64,000 nt of DNA from Phlyctochytrium arcticum. Its lineage: Eukaryota; Chytridiomycota; Chytridiomycetes; Chytridiales; Chytridiaceae. A program made the translations under genes and the position numbers. This document shows, piece by piece, positions 35,607-47,446 of this stretch. The stretch is from the NCBI GenBank assembly GCA_025602905.1, contig JAHLKI010000001.1, positions 1,364,001 through 1,428,000 on the forward strand. The letters are read 5' to 3'. How positions within the stretch are numbered: position 1 is the first letter of the stretch; each line of letters starts with the position of its first letter. The notes beneath the pieces are model-generated. The model saw only the letters and a list, made by a program, of their open reading frames with translations. It was not told where the DNA came from and made no database searches.

Positions 35607-38600
35607 TTAGTGAGCAAAAGTACGAGCCTGTTTCGGTGGAGCGGGAAAATGCTTTGGAGACTGACTTGCCGAATCCTGGTCTTCATCTGGAAGATCTTGC
35701 AAATCCTTGTGGGCAAGGGCAGAAACTTTGTACATTCGGTCGATACGTTCGTATTCTCGTTGGACCTCTTCAAGCAGCTTTCGCGATTGCGGTACGAGCT
35801 TTAGATGGCTGGCTGGGGGAGGAGTCGCTAGAAGGGTGCCTACAAAACGATGTCAGCGTCAGTTTCGAACCGGGAAATGGAGAATCATGGACGCTAGTCC
35901 TTACTCAGGTTCTGATCAACAATGCGAATACGCTCGTCAACTCGCTCCATTGCGTCACGCATTTCCGCAAACTCGTCTCGTGGTTTCCACCGTTTTGACT
36001 GTCTGGCTTTATGCACAGATGCGATCGCGGACGGTGTATGCATGCGAGGCACACGGGATGCTACATCGGCCGAAAGCATGCGTGCTTTGTTTGTAGGTGA
36101 TTCGGGCCCGGTCATGTCCAAACCTCGCCATCGGGTAGTCGTCTCAGTAGCTTTCAAGGCCTGATCTAATTGTGATCGAGCGGGTATTCTGCGTGCATCT
36201 TGTTTGCGCGTCGAAGCAAAAGTGGGCAACGTGTACCTCTCATTCTTGATGCGCCAATACGACGTGGGATTCACTAGCGCATGTCGGAGTGCGCGAATAG
36301 AGGCCAAAATACCAATTGGAAGCGGAAAGTCATCTTCAATATCAGAGCCATCGTCGGACACATCGCTTGTTGACTCTTCCGGCAAGTTCTCATCCCATTG
36401 CGGAATGGATCTTACGCTATCATAAGCGGGTAGATTGCCTGACCCAGTTATATGCACTCCCGTCAGAAAGGTCTCGTCCCTCTTATCCGGATCATAGTGT
36501 AATCCCGAAATATTGGAACGGTCAGTGCTCGTGAGTCCCGTCTGCGATATTTCCCGGTATTCGACATCATCCTCATCGTCAGAGTGGTCTTGCGACACCT
36601 GGGGGTTCCGCCGTCGTTCTGTCATTTGTACCAACTCGTCAATATCAGGAATATGCCCTTTCCTTATGATGTCCTTCAGATCATCCTCCGTATACCGGAA
36701 GTCGCGCCGCAACTTTCGGTTTGCCAAGTCTTCTTCGCGGTGAGAACCCTCGGTCACTATATGGGGATTTTTGTTGTGACCTGGAGCGACTACTGGCGGA
36801 GCATTTTTGCGATGGACATGGCTTAGAAAGAAGGAAGGTGATGTTTTTGTGAAGGGTGGATGTTTAAGAAATGCCGCCTTGGACATGGACGGCGGTAGAG
36901 CTGGAAGTGCTGCAAATGGATTTGGTTGATAAACAGCATCTGCCACGTGGATGTGATATTGGGAAGAAAAGTCAGTCAAGGGATTGAATGGAATGTATCC
37001 AAGGACTGGATGAAAAGAGTTGGTTAGCAACAGAAACTGCATCACCCTTTTACTGGAGGTTACCATGATTTTCGTCATCTTTAATTTCGATACGACACTT
37101 GGATGGCTGCCTCATCGCAGGGTTTCCCTCAAGATACACGCGCTGCAAATTGCACAACCAAGCGATTCCCATCATGTCCTCCACCGATGACAATTTGTTG
37201 AAAGTCAGATTCAGTTCCTCCATAGAGGGGAACCCAGGGTAGCGGGGTCTTTTGTGTTCCGAACCTGCAGATACAGCGCGGGTAGCTTCCGGTTGCGTCA
37301 AAAATACCAGTGTAGTTATATTGTTGCGTGACAGATTGAGGATGCGCAGTCTGTCTTCCCTTCAGCATGCGGCAAACGGCAACGAACATGCATAATTACA
37401 TACCTCGGCAGCGCGCCCAAGATCCTAAAGCTTTCCGCCGTGTTAATTGTGTTGTTGTCTAAAAGAAGAATTTCGAGATATTCAAATCCGGGTCCGCGAT
37501 GTGAATGTTGCAAAGTCTGATCCGCCCTTGTCGGCGGTGGCACCAAGAACGGTGCATCATTTAGCGGGTCGCTTGCGAACGTGTGGGACTGGGATTGAAT
37601 GGGCGCCCCTATTGCCGATGCTTCTGGCACTTGCTGATTTGAAGAAGAGGGCAGATCTGGTGATCACTATCAGACAATTTGGTGAATTATTCCGCAGTTC
37701 CGCCAAACCTTTGTTTTGTGCAACTTCCTCAGCATGCGCGTGTACAGCCAGCTCAGATACCAATTGAGTGACTTCTGCTGCACTTCTGGCATTACCATTT
37801 TCGATCGGAGTTAGCCTCTGTTGGTTGGAATTTGCCGCAAGTGAGTCCTGCGGCAACTCGTCCCCTGGACTAACAATGGAAGGCAAATCATGGTTCTTGT
37901 CGGGTTTTTTGTCCTTTTCAATCTGTTCCGCCGACTGTGGCTCCCTTGCTGGCTCGGCAACCTGCGCGTTTTTTTCAACGCTGTCGCGCGGCACGTGGTC
38001 GTCTGAGCCTGGTCCTGCTTCTGAGCCTGGTCCTGCTTCCTGGGTTTCCTGCTGATCGGCCGTTGAGACTGTCACGCCCTCTGAAGAGTCGTTCTCGACA
38101 CTGGGCAGTGTGGTGTCTTGTTGTGTGTCCGGTATTGCGTCCGAGTTCAAAATGTCACCTCCCACACTTAGTAATGAACCATACTGCTCTGCGTCTTTGC
38201 TATCTGTTGCGATTGTGATTTCACCTTCATGGGTTAGCAGCATATCCTTCATAACACCGGACGTTTCAGTCGGCATTTGGCTCTCGATAGTTTCGACTGC
38301 TACAGGAACGATAACCGGCTCGGGAGGGTGCGGGGTTGGCGTCGCATTCTGTATGGGCAGGGCCAACTCCTCTGTTGCTGGCCGGCCTCCAGAGGAGAAC
38401 GGCTGTTTCAGTTCAAAGCTTGCCAATAGACTGGTATCCAACGCTTCTACTTGATACTGAGGTAAAATTCGCTCAAGAACGCGGTCACGCCAATGGCTCA
38501 AGTCAAGTATTTCGACTGGAAAAGAGCGGAGGTTATTGCTGCCCAAGTCGAGCGTTTTGAGTTTGGGCAGTGTGGATAAGACAATAATCCCTGCCTCACT

Positions 38601-39174
38601 CAACATGTTGTATGAGAGATCAATCTCCTATTAGGGTTGTCAAAACTTTGTCTCATCTCTTGGGGGAGAGCCTATTATGCATACCTCACAGAGAAGGAAT
38701 CGCCCTTCAACCTCGAGATCAAGATCCGTGATTTTGTTCAATGGCATGACCAACTTTCTCAAATTTGGGAGCATGCCCATTTTCGCGAAAGGTACCTCAT
38801 TCTCCCCGCAGCGCAGCTCGGCCAGGTTTCCAAACATGGTCATGTCGTCCTCAACGACGTGCCGTAGTTTCTTTCCAGAGACATCCAAGCGGTAGACTTG
38901 ATCAGGATCATCAGCCGGTGCTTCATTCAGCTATTGTATCATATTATGAGAAAACATGCGATACATTGTGGTGTTCTTCATGACAACTTGCCATGAAAAA
39001 TCCGTCAAGTACATGCGGTATAACAATATATTTGCCTCTTCGCTTCTGGGTCAAAGGAGCTGGGCGTGTCATATCAATCGACAAGCTTTCCTCATCTTTG
39101 AGCTTTGGCAAAGGCGTGAGAGAGCTTCTCTCAAATTTGAGACCTGTTGGAGAGTGCCCATTGAGAATACTCAT
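35607..39174 (-). CDS. XRRA1: XRRA1-like leucine-rich repeat protein
   Basis: A protein of about 1,050 residues in about seven exons. The N-terminus is basic, then VYRLDVSGKKLRHVVEDDMT, MFGNLAELRCGENEVPFAKM, GMLPNLRKLVMPLNKITDLD, IDLSYNMLSEAG and TLPKLKTLDLGSNNLRSFPV. These are leucine-rich repeats in the arrangement of vertebrate XRRA1 (VNISGKGL..., then ...LDLSFNSL). An insert of about 290 disordered residues, rich in E, T and P, splits the LRR domain before FEYLEILLLDNNTINTAESF. More repeats (MEELNLTFNKLSSVEDMMGI) and an LRR cap (YIPFNPLTDF) follow. The C-terminus is long, charged and ends in a coiled coil (SRKLLEEVQREYERIDRMYK). Function unknown outside vertebrates. Confidence 0.75.
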
Positions 39175-39615
39175 TTATGAAGGTAGAAAGAAAAAACATG
39201 GAGCTGTAAATCAATTTTCTGCAACATGTTCATCGGAGCTTCTTATTTTGAGTTAGTCGTAATCCAAATTCCACCCGCCGCCTGCGCACAAAAGAACATC
39301 AAGGACAAGATATAGATCAAAGAATATTAAAGTAGGTCACTGTAATGACAAGCACCTCTATTATGATGGTATATTTGGGATTTAGGATGCCGCTCCCCTC
39401 TCAGATCTACGCAACTATGCACGCCCCTTCGTTAAGAAGTTCTATACCAATTAATTTAAAAATCCCTTGATGCATCTGAGGGATGCACGAGAAAGATGAG
39501 AAGATGACGAGAAGTAATAGGGCAAAGTCAAGCAGACAGTTATGATGAAGTCGTCAGGCTGAAGGAGGACCTTGCGGGGCCGATCGAGTATATATAACGC
39601 GATGGAGGGTGGAGC
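39175..39615. promoter_or_regulatory. divergent intergenic region
   Basis: This lies between the XRRA1 start and the upstream THS1 start. A 193-codon minus frame covers part of it and the THS1 exon but shows no motif. It contains a TATATATAA-like stretch at about 39590-39598, 20 bp upstream of the first THS1 ATG. Confidence 0.4.
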
Positions 39616-42257
39616 TTGGCAACAAATGTTAATGTGGTGGCACAGCCAAGATCCACAAATCCAGCAAATCGTTTGACTTTTGAGGCTCTGACCTTGTTGA
39701 TTCTGTTCAAGAGATTCCGTGGTGCCCGTGGAAGAGACAATATGGCGTCGCAAGCGATTCAAGCCGTCGAGGACGTTGTGGGAGATGTTGCGCAGAAGGT
39801 GAAGGATCTCACAGTCAAAGCTGTCAAGCCAAAGAAGGAGAAGAAGGCCCCTCTCGCTTCGAACGGTCGACCTCTGGAGGTTGGTTTGGAAACAATCAAT
39901 GTTTGGTCCTAATACTGAAAGCTTCTCTAGTTGGAACCGAAGCCCGAGTACCTGCAGTATCGAATGGACATGTTCGATAAACTCAAAAAGGAATACGACG
40001 ACGATGTTGCTCGTATGTAAACAAAGCAACAACGTTAAGCTACAAGGCTAATGTTGCCATACTACAGAAAAACCCCGAGAGCCTATCACTGTAACCCTTC
40101 CCGATGGCAAGCAACTTCTTGGAACGTCGTGGGAAACATCCCCGCTTGATATTGCGAAAGGAATCAGCAAGTCGCTGTCTGAGAAGGTCGTAATTGCGAA
40201 AGTGGACGGCCAACTGTGGGACCTGCCAAGGCCTCTCGAAAAGAGCTGCCAGATGCAATTGCTCACGTTTGAAGATCACGAAGGTAAATTGCAACTAGTA
40301 CCCCCTGGATTCGTCACTGGTCCTCAAACAACCTCCGCTTTTTAGGTCAACAGGTGTACTGGCATTCCTCTGCCCACGTTTTGGGTGAGGCTTGCGAGCT
40401 TCACTATGGTTGCCACCTGTGCCTTGGCCCCCCCATTGAAGAAGGTTTCTATTATGAAATGGGAATGGAAGGGTTTGTTGAATGTGCTTGCACATGGGAT
40501 GCTAGACGGATGCTGATATTTTGACCAACGTTTAGAGCCGTTAATGCTGCAGATTACCCAGCTCTTGAAACACTCGCCAAAAAGGCCATCAATGAGAAAC
40601 AGCCCTTTGAGCGTCTGGTCATCAAGAAGGAAACCCTTCTGGAAATGTTCAAACACAACAAATACAAGCAACATTTTATCAACGACAAAGTTCCTGATAA
40701 TACATCCACCACCGTTTACCGCTGCGGACCTTTGATCGATCTTTGCGTCGGTCCTCACATTCCCCATACCGGCCGCATCAAGGCGTTTGCGGTCATGAAA
40801 AATTCCTCTTCCTACTTTTTGGCTGATGCAAAGAATGACTCTTTGCAACGTGTTTACGGTATCTCATTCCCGGACAACAAACAAATGACTGAGTATAAGA
40901 AGTTCCTGGAGGAGGCTGCCCGCCGCGATCACCGCAAGATTGGCACAAAACAAGAACTGTTCTTCTTCGATGATCTCAGCCCGGGCAGTTGCTTTTTCTT
41001 GCCGGCTGGGGCTAGAATTTACAACAAACTGATGGAATTGCAACGGGGCGAATACCGAAAGAGAGGATTCCATGAAGTTATCACGCCAAACATGTACAAC
41101 ACAAAGCTGTGGGAAACCAGTGGACACTGGCAGAACTACTCTGTAAGTGCTCGGAGCAATATACAAAAGCCTCGCTTTTCTAACATTTTTGCCTGTGTAG
41201 GAGGACATGTTTGTTTTGGATGTCGAGAAGGAACGATGGGCATTGAAGCCAATGAACTGTCCCGGCCATTGTGTTATGTTCCGACATCGCGAGCGCTCGT
41301 ACCGCGAGCTTCCATTACGCCTGGCCGATTTTGGTGTTTTGCACCGAAATGAGGCGTCAGGTGCACTGTCCGGCTTGACTCGTGTACGACGATTCCAGCA
41401 GGATGATGCGCACATTTTCTGCACTTTGGAGCAAGTATGTATACCGTGTTTGTTCCCCATTTTAATAGGTTGGAACCTAACGTATAATTTGGCAGCTCGG
41501 TGCTGAGATTGACGGGTGCCTTGAGTTTTTGCAACACATCTATGGCATTCTCGGCTTTGAGTTCCACCTCAAGCTGTCTACTCGTCCAGAGAAATATCTC
41601 GGAGAAATTGAAACCTGGAACAACGCTGAGAAGATCCTTGAAGCTGCATTAGTCCGCTTTGGAAAGAAGTGGGAGTTGAACCCTGGCGACGGAGCGTTCT
41701 ACGGCCCCAAAATTGACATTGTTATGACTGACGCCCTTCGGCGAAAGCACCAGTGCGCGACCATGCAGCTGGACTTCCAACTTCCCCAACGCTTTGAGCT
41801 CCAATACCGTTCCAAGGACATGACCTACGAGCGCCCAGTCATGATTCACCGAGCAATTCTTGGATCAGTCGAACGATTTATTGCCATTTTGACTGAAAAC
41901 TTTGAAGGAAAGTGGCCATTCTGGCTTTCTCCCAAGCAAATCCTCGTCATTCCCGTCGTTCCCAAGTACAACGATTACGCTCAGAAGGTGACCGATCGAT
42001 TGTTTGCTGCAGGATTTGAGGCGGAATGCGACGCATCCGAGTCTACGTTGAAGAAGAAGATTGCCCTTGCAGATCTGGCGCGATGGAACTTTATCTTCGT
42101 AGTTGGAGAGGAGGAAGAAAAGGCGGGCACAGTCAATGCACGTAACCGAGATGACGATGAGCGAGGGGGCAAACAGGGTGTGGTTATGGACTTGGAAGAA
42201 ATCATCAAGAAGTTGACGGTGTTGATGGAGAACAAAACCTTGACACAGTCTCTGTAA
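39616..42257 (+). CDS. THS1: threonyl-tRNA synthetase, two in-frame starts
   Basis: Class II synthetase. The cytosolic start is probably 39742 ([20 protein letters not shown], then a Lys-rich tract). An upstream in-frame ATG at 39616 adds 42 residues, basic and hydrophobic ([18 protein letters not shown]), plausible as a mitochondrial presequence. Domains: TGS ([20 protein letters not shown]), editing domain ([11 protein letters not shown]xxx[12 protein letters not shown]xxxH), catalytic core ([40 protein letters not shown], motif 2; [20 protein letters not shown], motif 3) and anticodon-binding domain ([20 protein letters not shown]). About 730 residues plus extension. Seven or so exons. Confidence 0.96.
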
Positions 42258-42569
42258 TTTTGACTTTTACTTTCTTTGTATTTTACCTACATTCTCATCT
42301 TCTATCGTATCATTTCTCCGCTCTCCTCATAACATCCAGAAAATGACAGGCTGTCAAACCCTAACCTGCTCACTGCGCCAGTAATGCTCATGGCGGCAAA
42401 GGTGGACTTCTCCACCCAAAAACTACTTCCAGAACTACCTTTGAGAAACCAAAACCATATCAAGAAGACTCAGACAGAGGAACCACTTTCACTTTCATCT
42501 TCTAGTGACCCCACTTGCTTTCTTCACCCAAGCGTCCACGCGAGCAGCCGTTGATCTCCCTCCCAATCT
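42258..42569 (+). promoter_or_regulatory. 5' region of the Nudix-CCCH-W2 gene with telo-box and upstream ORF
   Basis: AAACCCTAA at about 42356-42364 is a telo-box-like element. An upstream ORF of 56 residues (42384-42554; MLMAAKVDFSTQKLLPEL...) ends 15 bp before the main ATG at 42570, in another frame. If it is transcribed, it could damp translation of the main ORF. Confidence 0.45.
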
Positions 42570-45500
42570 ATGGAGAGCTCGGCCGGGATCATACTTTATC
42601 GCCAGCGTCAGACTATTGAACTCTTATTGGTCAACGACTCATTTAGCAACAAGCGACACTGGTAAGTACATACCATATCCTTGTTGTCTTGATGAGTATT
42701 AAAATAGCTGATTGACCTCTCTCTTAATAGGACGCCGCCGAAAGGAAAACTCATTGGACAAGAAGAAGAACTACAGTACGTGTCTTTGCTCGTGATCCCC
42801 AGAGTCAATCAAATTGTTTCGCCGTGTAGTTCTCAAGCTCGGTCATGTTTATTGATACTTATTCTGATGTAGATGTGCGGTTCGTATTGTTCCCGATGTG
42901 ACTGGTCTGAGCGTGAAAGACATTCATGTTGAGGATGGGTTCCGCGCTAAATTTGAGGTTCGCTAATGCTGTTATGCTTTGGCAAATGAGTCTATTAACC
43001 CCTCACTTGGCTATAGTACTTATCGGGCACGAAGCCGAAGCGGTCAGTCTTCTTTCTGGCGCGTCTGGCCAACAATGTCAAGATGGTACCGGGCGGCCTG
43101 TCGGGCTTGAATATTGCGTGGATGTCGGTTAAGCAGGTAGGAGCTTATTTCGAATCGAGCTGGTGCGGACTAGGGATGTTGACTATTGCATTTGTAGGCC
43201 ATGGATCGCGCGATGTTCAAGTCCATGCAAGATGTGTTGGAACAAGCTGCAGTATACATTGAGACACGTCTGCCCAAACAGCAACCTAGAGATTATACCC
43301 ACAGCAACCATAATAGTAACGTCGACCGATCTGGCCGTAGAAGCGATCACAATAATGAGGGCATGCCCAATCTGCAAAAATTGAGTCTCCATGACCAAAA
43401 CACTACTCGACGAGGCGGAAATGGCTCAGGACGTGATGATGAAGGTGGACAGCAACAGCATGGCTCGCCAGGTGCACATCGAGGCTTTCGGCGAGGGATT
43501 GAGGATGAAGCTCGGCGCGGCGATAGTTCTGCTCGTGCCGGAGGATTCCGGGACTCGAATGGAGAGAGTGGTCATCAACCCGAGGGATCTCAACAGCAGC
43601 AGACTTCCAATATAGGAAAGTCCCGTACTTTTTCGGGGAAGGCAAATACGGCGCGTAATTGGCGTGGAGGAGCGGTCAATAATGAGGCAGACTCTTCTGA
43701 AGGAGGCGCGTATCAAGCTGAAGGCGGTAATCCCCGGTCATCGGATCGCGATCACAACCAACGCGACGAACCCGCCTCGGCTCGCAACGGTCCCCAGAAA
43801 GATCCAACAGCCAATCCACTCTACAAGACCAAGCTCTGCGAGCGCTTCAAAACCGACGGCCACTGCCCTTACAACAAAAACTGCACTTTTGCCCATGGAC
43901 CTACCGAACTCCGGGACCGGCCGCAAATACAATCTCAAGTACAACCCCAACAGGCGGAGACCCATGAAGGATCAGCATTTTCTGGGGCGAGAAAAGACGG
44001 ACCAGGCAGTCCACTCTACAAAACACGAATGTGTGACCGTTTTAGCCAAGATGGGTATTGTCAGTATGGACCTCGATGCAACTTTGCCCATAGTCCCACG
44101 TATGTTTTGCCTATCAATCTGTTCGTTGCTTTGCTCTGATCCATCTAACTTTTTCAAATGCGTCATTAGGGAATTACGCGAGCGAGTTCATTCTTCGCGC
44201 GAGGACGACGATTCTGGACGAAACGAGATGACGCGGGAGCGGGCTGGGAGTGACCGTGAACGGTGGGGATCCGATACTCGAGAAGGTTGGACTGGCGGCG
44301 AAAAGCGGACCATGGTAGGGACTTTACGTGGTGGATCAGCGATTGAGAGCGGGAATGGAGCACGCTATGGGAAGGGTGACGGCTTTGAGGGACAGGAGGC
44401 GCCGGAACCTGCAAGGGAGTATTCGCGACCCCGACAATTTTCGCAGCCGACAACGGAAAACAACATTCGTGGTCCTGCACCGTCTTCTCAACAACCACAA
44501 CAGCCCCCACGCGAATATCCGGCAGTCGCCCCTCGCCGTGGGCCCTACGAGAATGATCCATCCTCGTATCAGCAGTCGCAACAACGGAGCGGAGGAGGAT
44601 TTGCCCAGGATTCTGAGGCGTACCATGCTCCTACTCCTCGAGGTGGATATTCATCTGGTGCCGGTGGAACCGGGACTAAGAATGTGGGAATTACGGGAGC
44701 AAACCGAGATCGAATGTCACCCAGTCCAGGACCCAACTCGGCCCCTGGACCACGACCCACAACCACGAAAGCCGTTTACCCGGTCACTGATGGCTTCGCC
44801 GCGCCTCGCCGGACACCTTCCAACGCCAAAGAGTACCATAACAACAACACCAATAATGGCCATGCACATAGTTTCGGAGGCGGTGGGAACTCCATGTCAC
44901 TCCGACCTGAGATTTTACCCCATCAACCCCTTCACCAAATTGTTCAGCCGCCGCGGCTAGGCCCTCAAGCAGTCATGAACCGAGGTGCCAATAACAAAGA
45001 AAGTGCCAAGCCTATCCCGGTGACGAGCAATACCATTCAGGTGGGTATGGGACGGGGAGGATATGTCAATGGGGCGGGGAAAGTCAAGAATGGTGGCGGC
45101 AAGACGCCATCGTCTATGAAGGACATGATGATGATGAAGCGGGGAGACCAGACTGATCGGCCGTGGATGAAGGTTATGGAGAACGGGGATGAGGTGGCTG
45201 GCAGTCCTAAATCTGTCCATTCCGCTGTTGGCTCAGGTGCAGCAACCACAGCCTCAACAACAGCAACAGCGACGACTGCGACAACCGCGCAGGATGAGAA
45301 AACCAAGGCCCTGGAAGCCAAACTGATTCAATCCCTATCCCTCATCTTCCACCGCTCTCCCCCTCCGGCTACCGCCCCCGCCACACCTGCAGCAACCCCC
45401 ACGACAGACGAAATCAAAGAAGTCACGCGTCTCGAGTTTAAACACGATTTGAGTAAACGACAACTTTTGTCGGTCGTTGTTGGAGCACTTGTCTTGTATG

Positions 45501-45882
45501 ACGGCAGCGGCAAGGCCACGTATGAGTCCCGGGTGGTTCGCTCACGCGTGGGGTTGTTGAAGCAATTGGTGAGGAGCGGGACGGATCAGTTGGTGTTTTT
45601 GAAGGCGTGGAGTGCCGTGTTTGGGAGTAAGGGACTGGAAGGCCGGTTTGGGGTTTTGTGTAAAGATTTATATGGTAAGCGTTGTCCAGATCTGTGAATC
45701 AATCTTGCTTTTCTTTTGTAATTGACCGTTTTTGGTATGTAGATACGGATCTGGTGGACGAAGATGTGTTTATCAAGTGGTATCATTCTGCTACAGATTG
45801 GGGTAAGGGTGAGAGTGGGGTGAGCGCTGCAGCACGACCGTTTGTGGAGTGGTTGCAGACTGCCGAGGAGGAGGAGGATTGA
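42570..45882 (+). CDS. Nudix-like / tandem CCCH zinc finger / W2 domain fusion protein
   Basis: About 965 residues. Residues 1-150: Nudix fold (SAGIILYR, IELLLVNDSF, TPPKGKLIG, YLSGTKPKRSVFFLARL, then a terminal helix MFKSMQDVLEQAAVYIETRL). The Nudix box reads GKLIGQEEELQCAV then RIVPDVTGL, so the catalytic REUxEE glutamates are I, D and V. Residues about 325-420: two C-X8-C-X5-C-X3-H fingers with TIS11-like lead-ins (YKTKLCERF, YKTRMCDRF), 45 residues apart. A long Gly/Ser/Gln/Pro-rich linker follows. Residues about 835-965: W2/eIF5C domain (QLLSVVVGALVLYDGSGKAT, CKDLYDTDLVDEDVFIKWYH, ARPFVEWLQTAEEEED). The Nudix helix and both fingers share one open exon, so the fusion is not an annotation artefact. 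The W2 domain is inferred to bind eIF2beta/eIF3-type partners. Confidence 0.85.
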
Positions 45883-47446
45883 GACCTGAATGTGTGCATT
45901 TTGACTCTCTTCTATTTTTTTTTTACCATGTATACTTTTGTTTTGGTATTTACAGAAACATTGTGAATACCCCAACACGAACGGATTGACTTTTTTGGTC
46001 AGTCCAAACCTGCAAATCATGTCAAGATCTGAGATCTGCCATTCCAAACTCCGACTGAACGCGGCGCGTCATCCCGCACAGGTCGAACCACGGAGTATAT
46101 ATATACAGAACCGAAAGAGGGCATTAGGCATATTCGAGTACCACCGGTTCTACTTGTACCAGGTAGGCTACCATGAGCGGTGACTGGGTGGTGGAGCAAA
46201 CAACTCAACGACAATGGCCTGCATGCATGCATCTTGCCAAAGTTGTATTTGCACCATATGTCCATGGCATGCTATGCTGCCTGACGAATTGTGACAATGG
46301 GAGGGACATGGCCCAGGACATGGCCCAAGGATTGTTGAGAGGAGTTCAATTCAACTGCATGATAAGATGGTGGGCTTTTTGTGGATGAGTGGACATTTTA
46401 TTTTTTTATTTTTTTTGCAGGAGGCATGGTTGGCGGATGGGCATCAGCAACAACAAACAACAAAACGCACAGCACTGCATGGTCGTTCGTGGCAGGACGG
46501 CGGTTCGTGGTTTTGGCAGATCATCACCATTTTGGCCAGAGGAGTCAAGCCACGTTCCGGGTGGGACATCGCTCAGATTTGGCTTACCTCTCGCTTACCG
46601 GCCTTACCCAGACTTTACCTCTCCGCTCAGGCTCAGCTTTGAAGTTACCTTCTCCGAATCTCCGCTGAGAGAGAGTATGCATGCAAGGGTCCTCCGAGAG
46701 ATGAAGTTGAATCGATCTTGTACCGATATGGATACCATCGGCCGGCATACGGGTATACAGAGCATAGGAAACGCGGCTTGACATTGCCTATATGAATCGC
46801 CGTTGTGGATCGATGCCATGTCCTTTAGTACGGCGCTATGCTGTATGAAGGGCCATTCATCTTGCCATAGCGTCGAACCCCACAGGAACCCCACGGCATT
46901 AATGCATTGGCATTGCTGTGATTAAATTTAAATAAGCCTGAGTCTAAAAGCCCGAGTGGAACAAACTTGCGCCTAAAATAAATTAAGACCTTTCGCACAG
47001 CTGTTGTCTTTTACACCTTGCACTTTCCCAGCGCACTTCCAAAGGCATTTGCTTCAGTCTGCCGCCGAGTACTCGAGCATTTTATCGTATTGGATAATGC
47101 GCTTTACAAGTGGGTTGTCGCGTCCTTCATCGCATAAAATTCCGGGAAAATGCTTCGCGCTGCCAAGAATCCAAAAAGATCGCCTGGCAAAGTGGCTCAG
47201 CTCAGGCAGTCGCGTCGAGCACTTTGTGGGTGTTTGGCCGTGGTTGGAAATCGGCGAGCGGAAACAAGACAACAATCATGGCTGCTCAGCACCCTGGTCG
47301 CACTGTCTTTTTTCTTTGTCAGAGTCTTCATCCATCTTGACGACCGCCGGGGGCGCATGCACTTCCAACAAGTATAAAACCCAGACCGCCCTCGGTTCTC
47401 CCTTCCTTCCCGCTACCATCATCCCCCCACCCGCCCAAACAACAAC
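45883..47446. other. 1.56-kb intergenic region before the chitin deacetylase
   Basis: No convincing gene. It holds TATATATATA at about 46097, CATGCATGCAT at about 46220, a duplicated GGACATGGCCCA unit at about 46303-46330, and a T-rich tract at about 46396-46417. It is probably the long promoter of the secreted enzyme. Open frames on both strands are short and motif-free. Confidence 0.5.

Noticed and set aside
39451..40032. 193-codon minus-strand frame
   Set aside because: It lies antisense over the THS1 first exons, has no motif, and its composition follows the sense codons.
42570..42960. Nudix part read as a separate gene with a sequencing error
   Set aside because: The final Nudix helix continues in the same open exon into the CCCH fingers, so no break separates them.
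44166..44561. 131-codon minus-strand frame in the fusion gene
   Set aside because: Antisense shadow of the Gly/Ser/Gln-rich linker with no recognisable domain.
46050..46130. tRNA-like GGTTCGACC on the minus strand
   Set aside because: No matching A box or cloverleaf could be folded around it.
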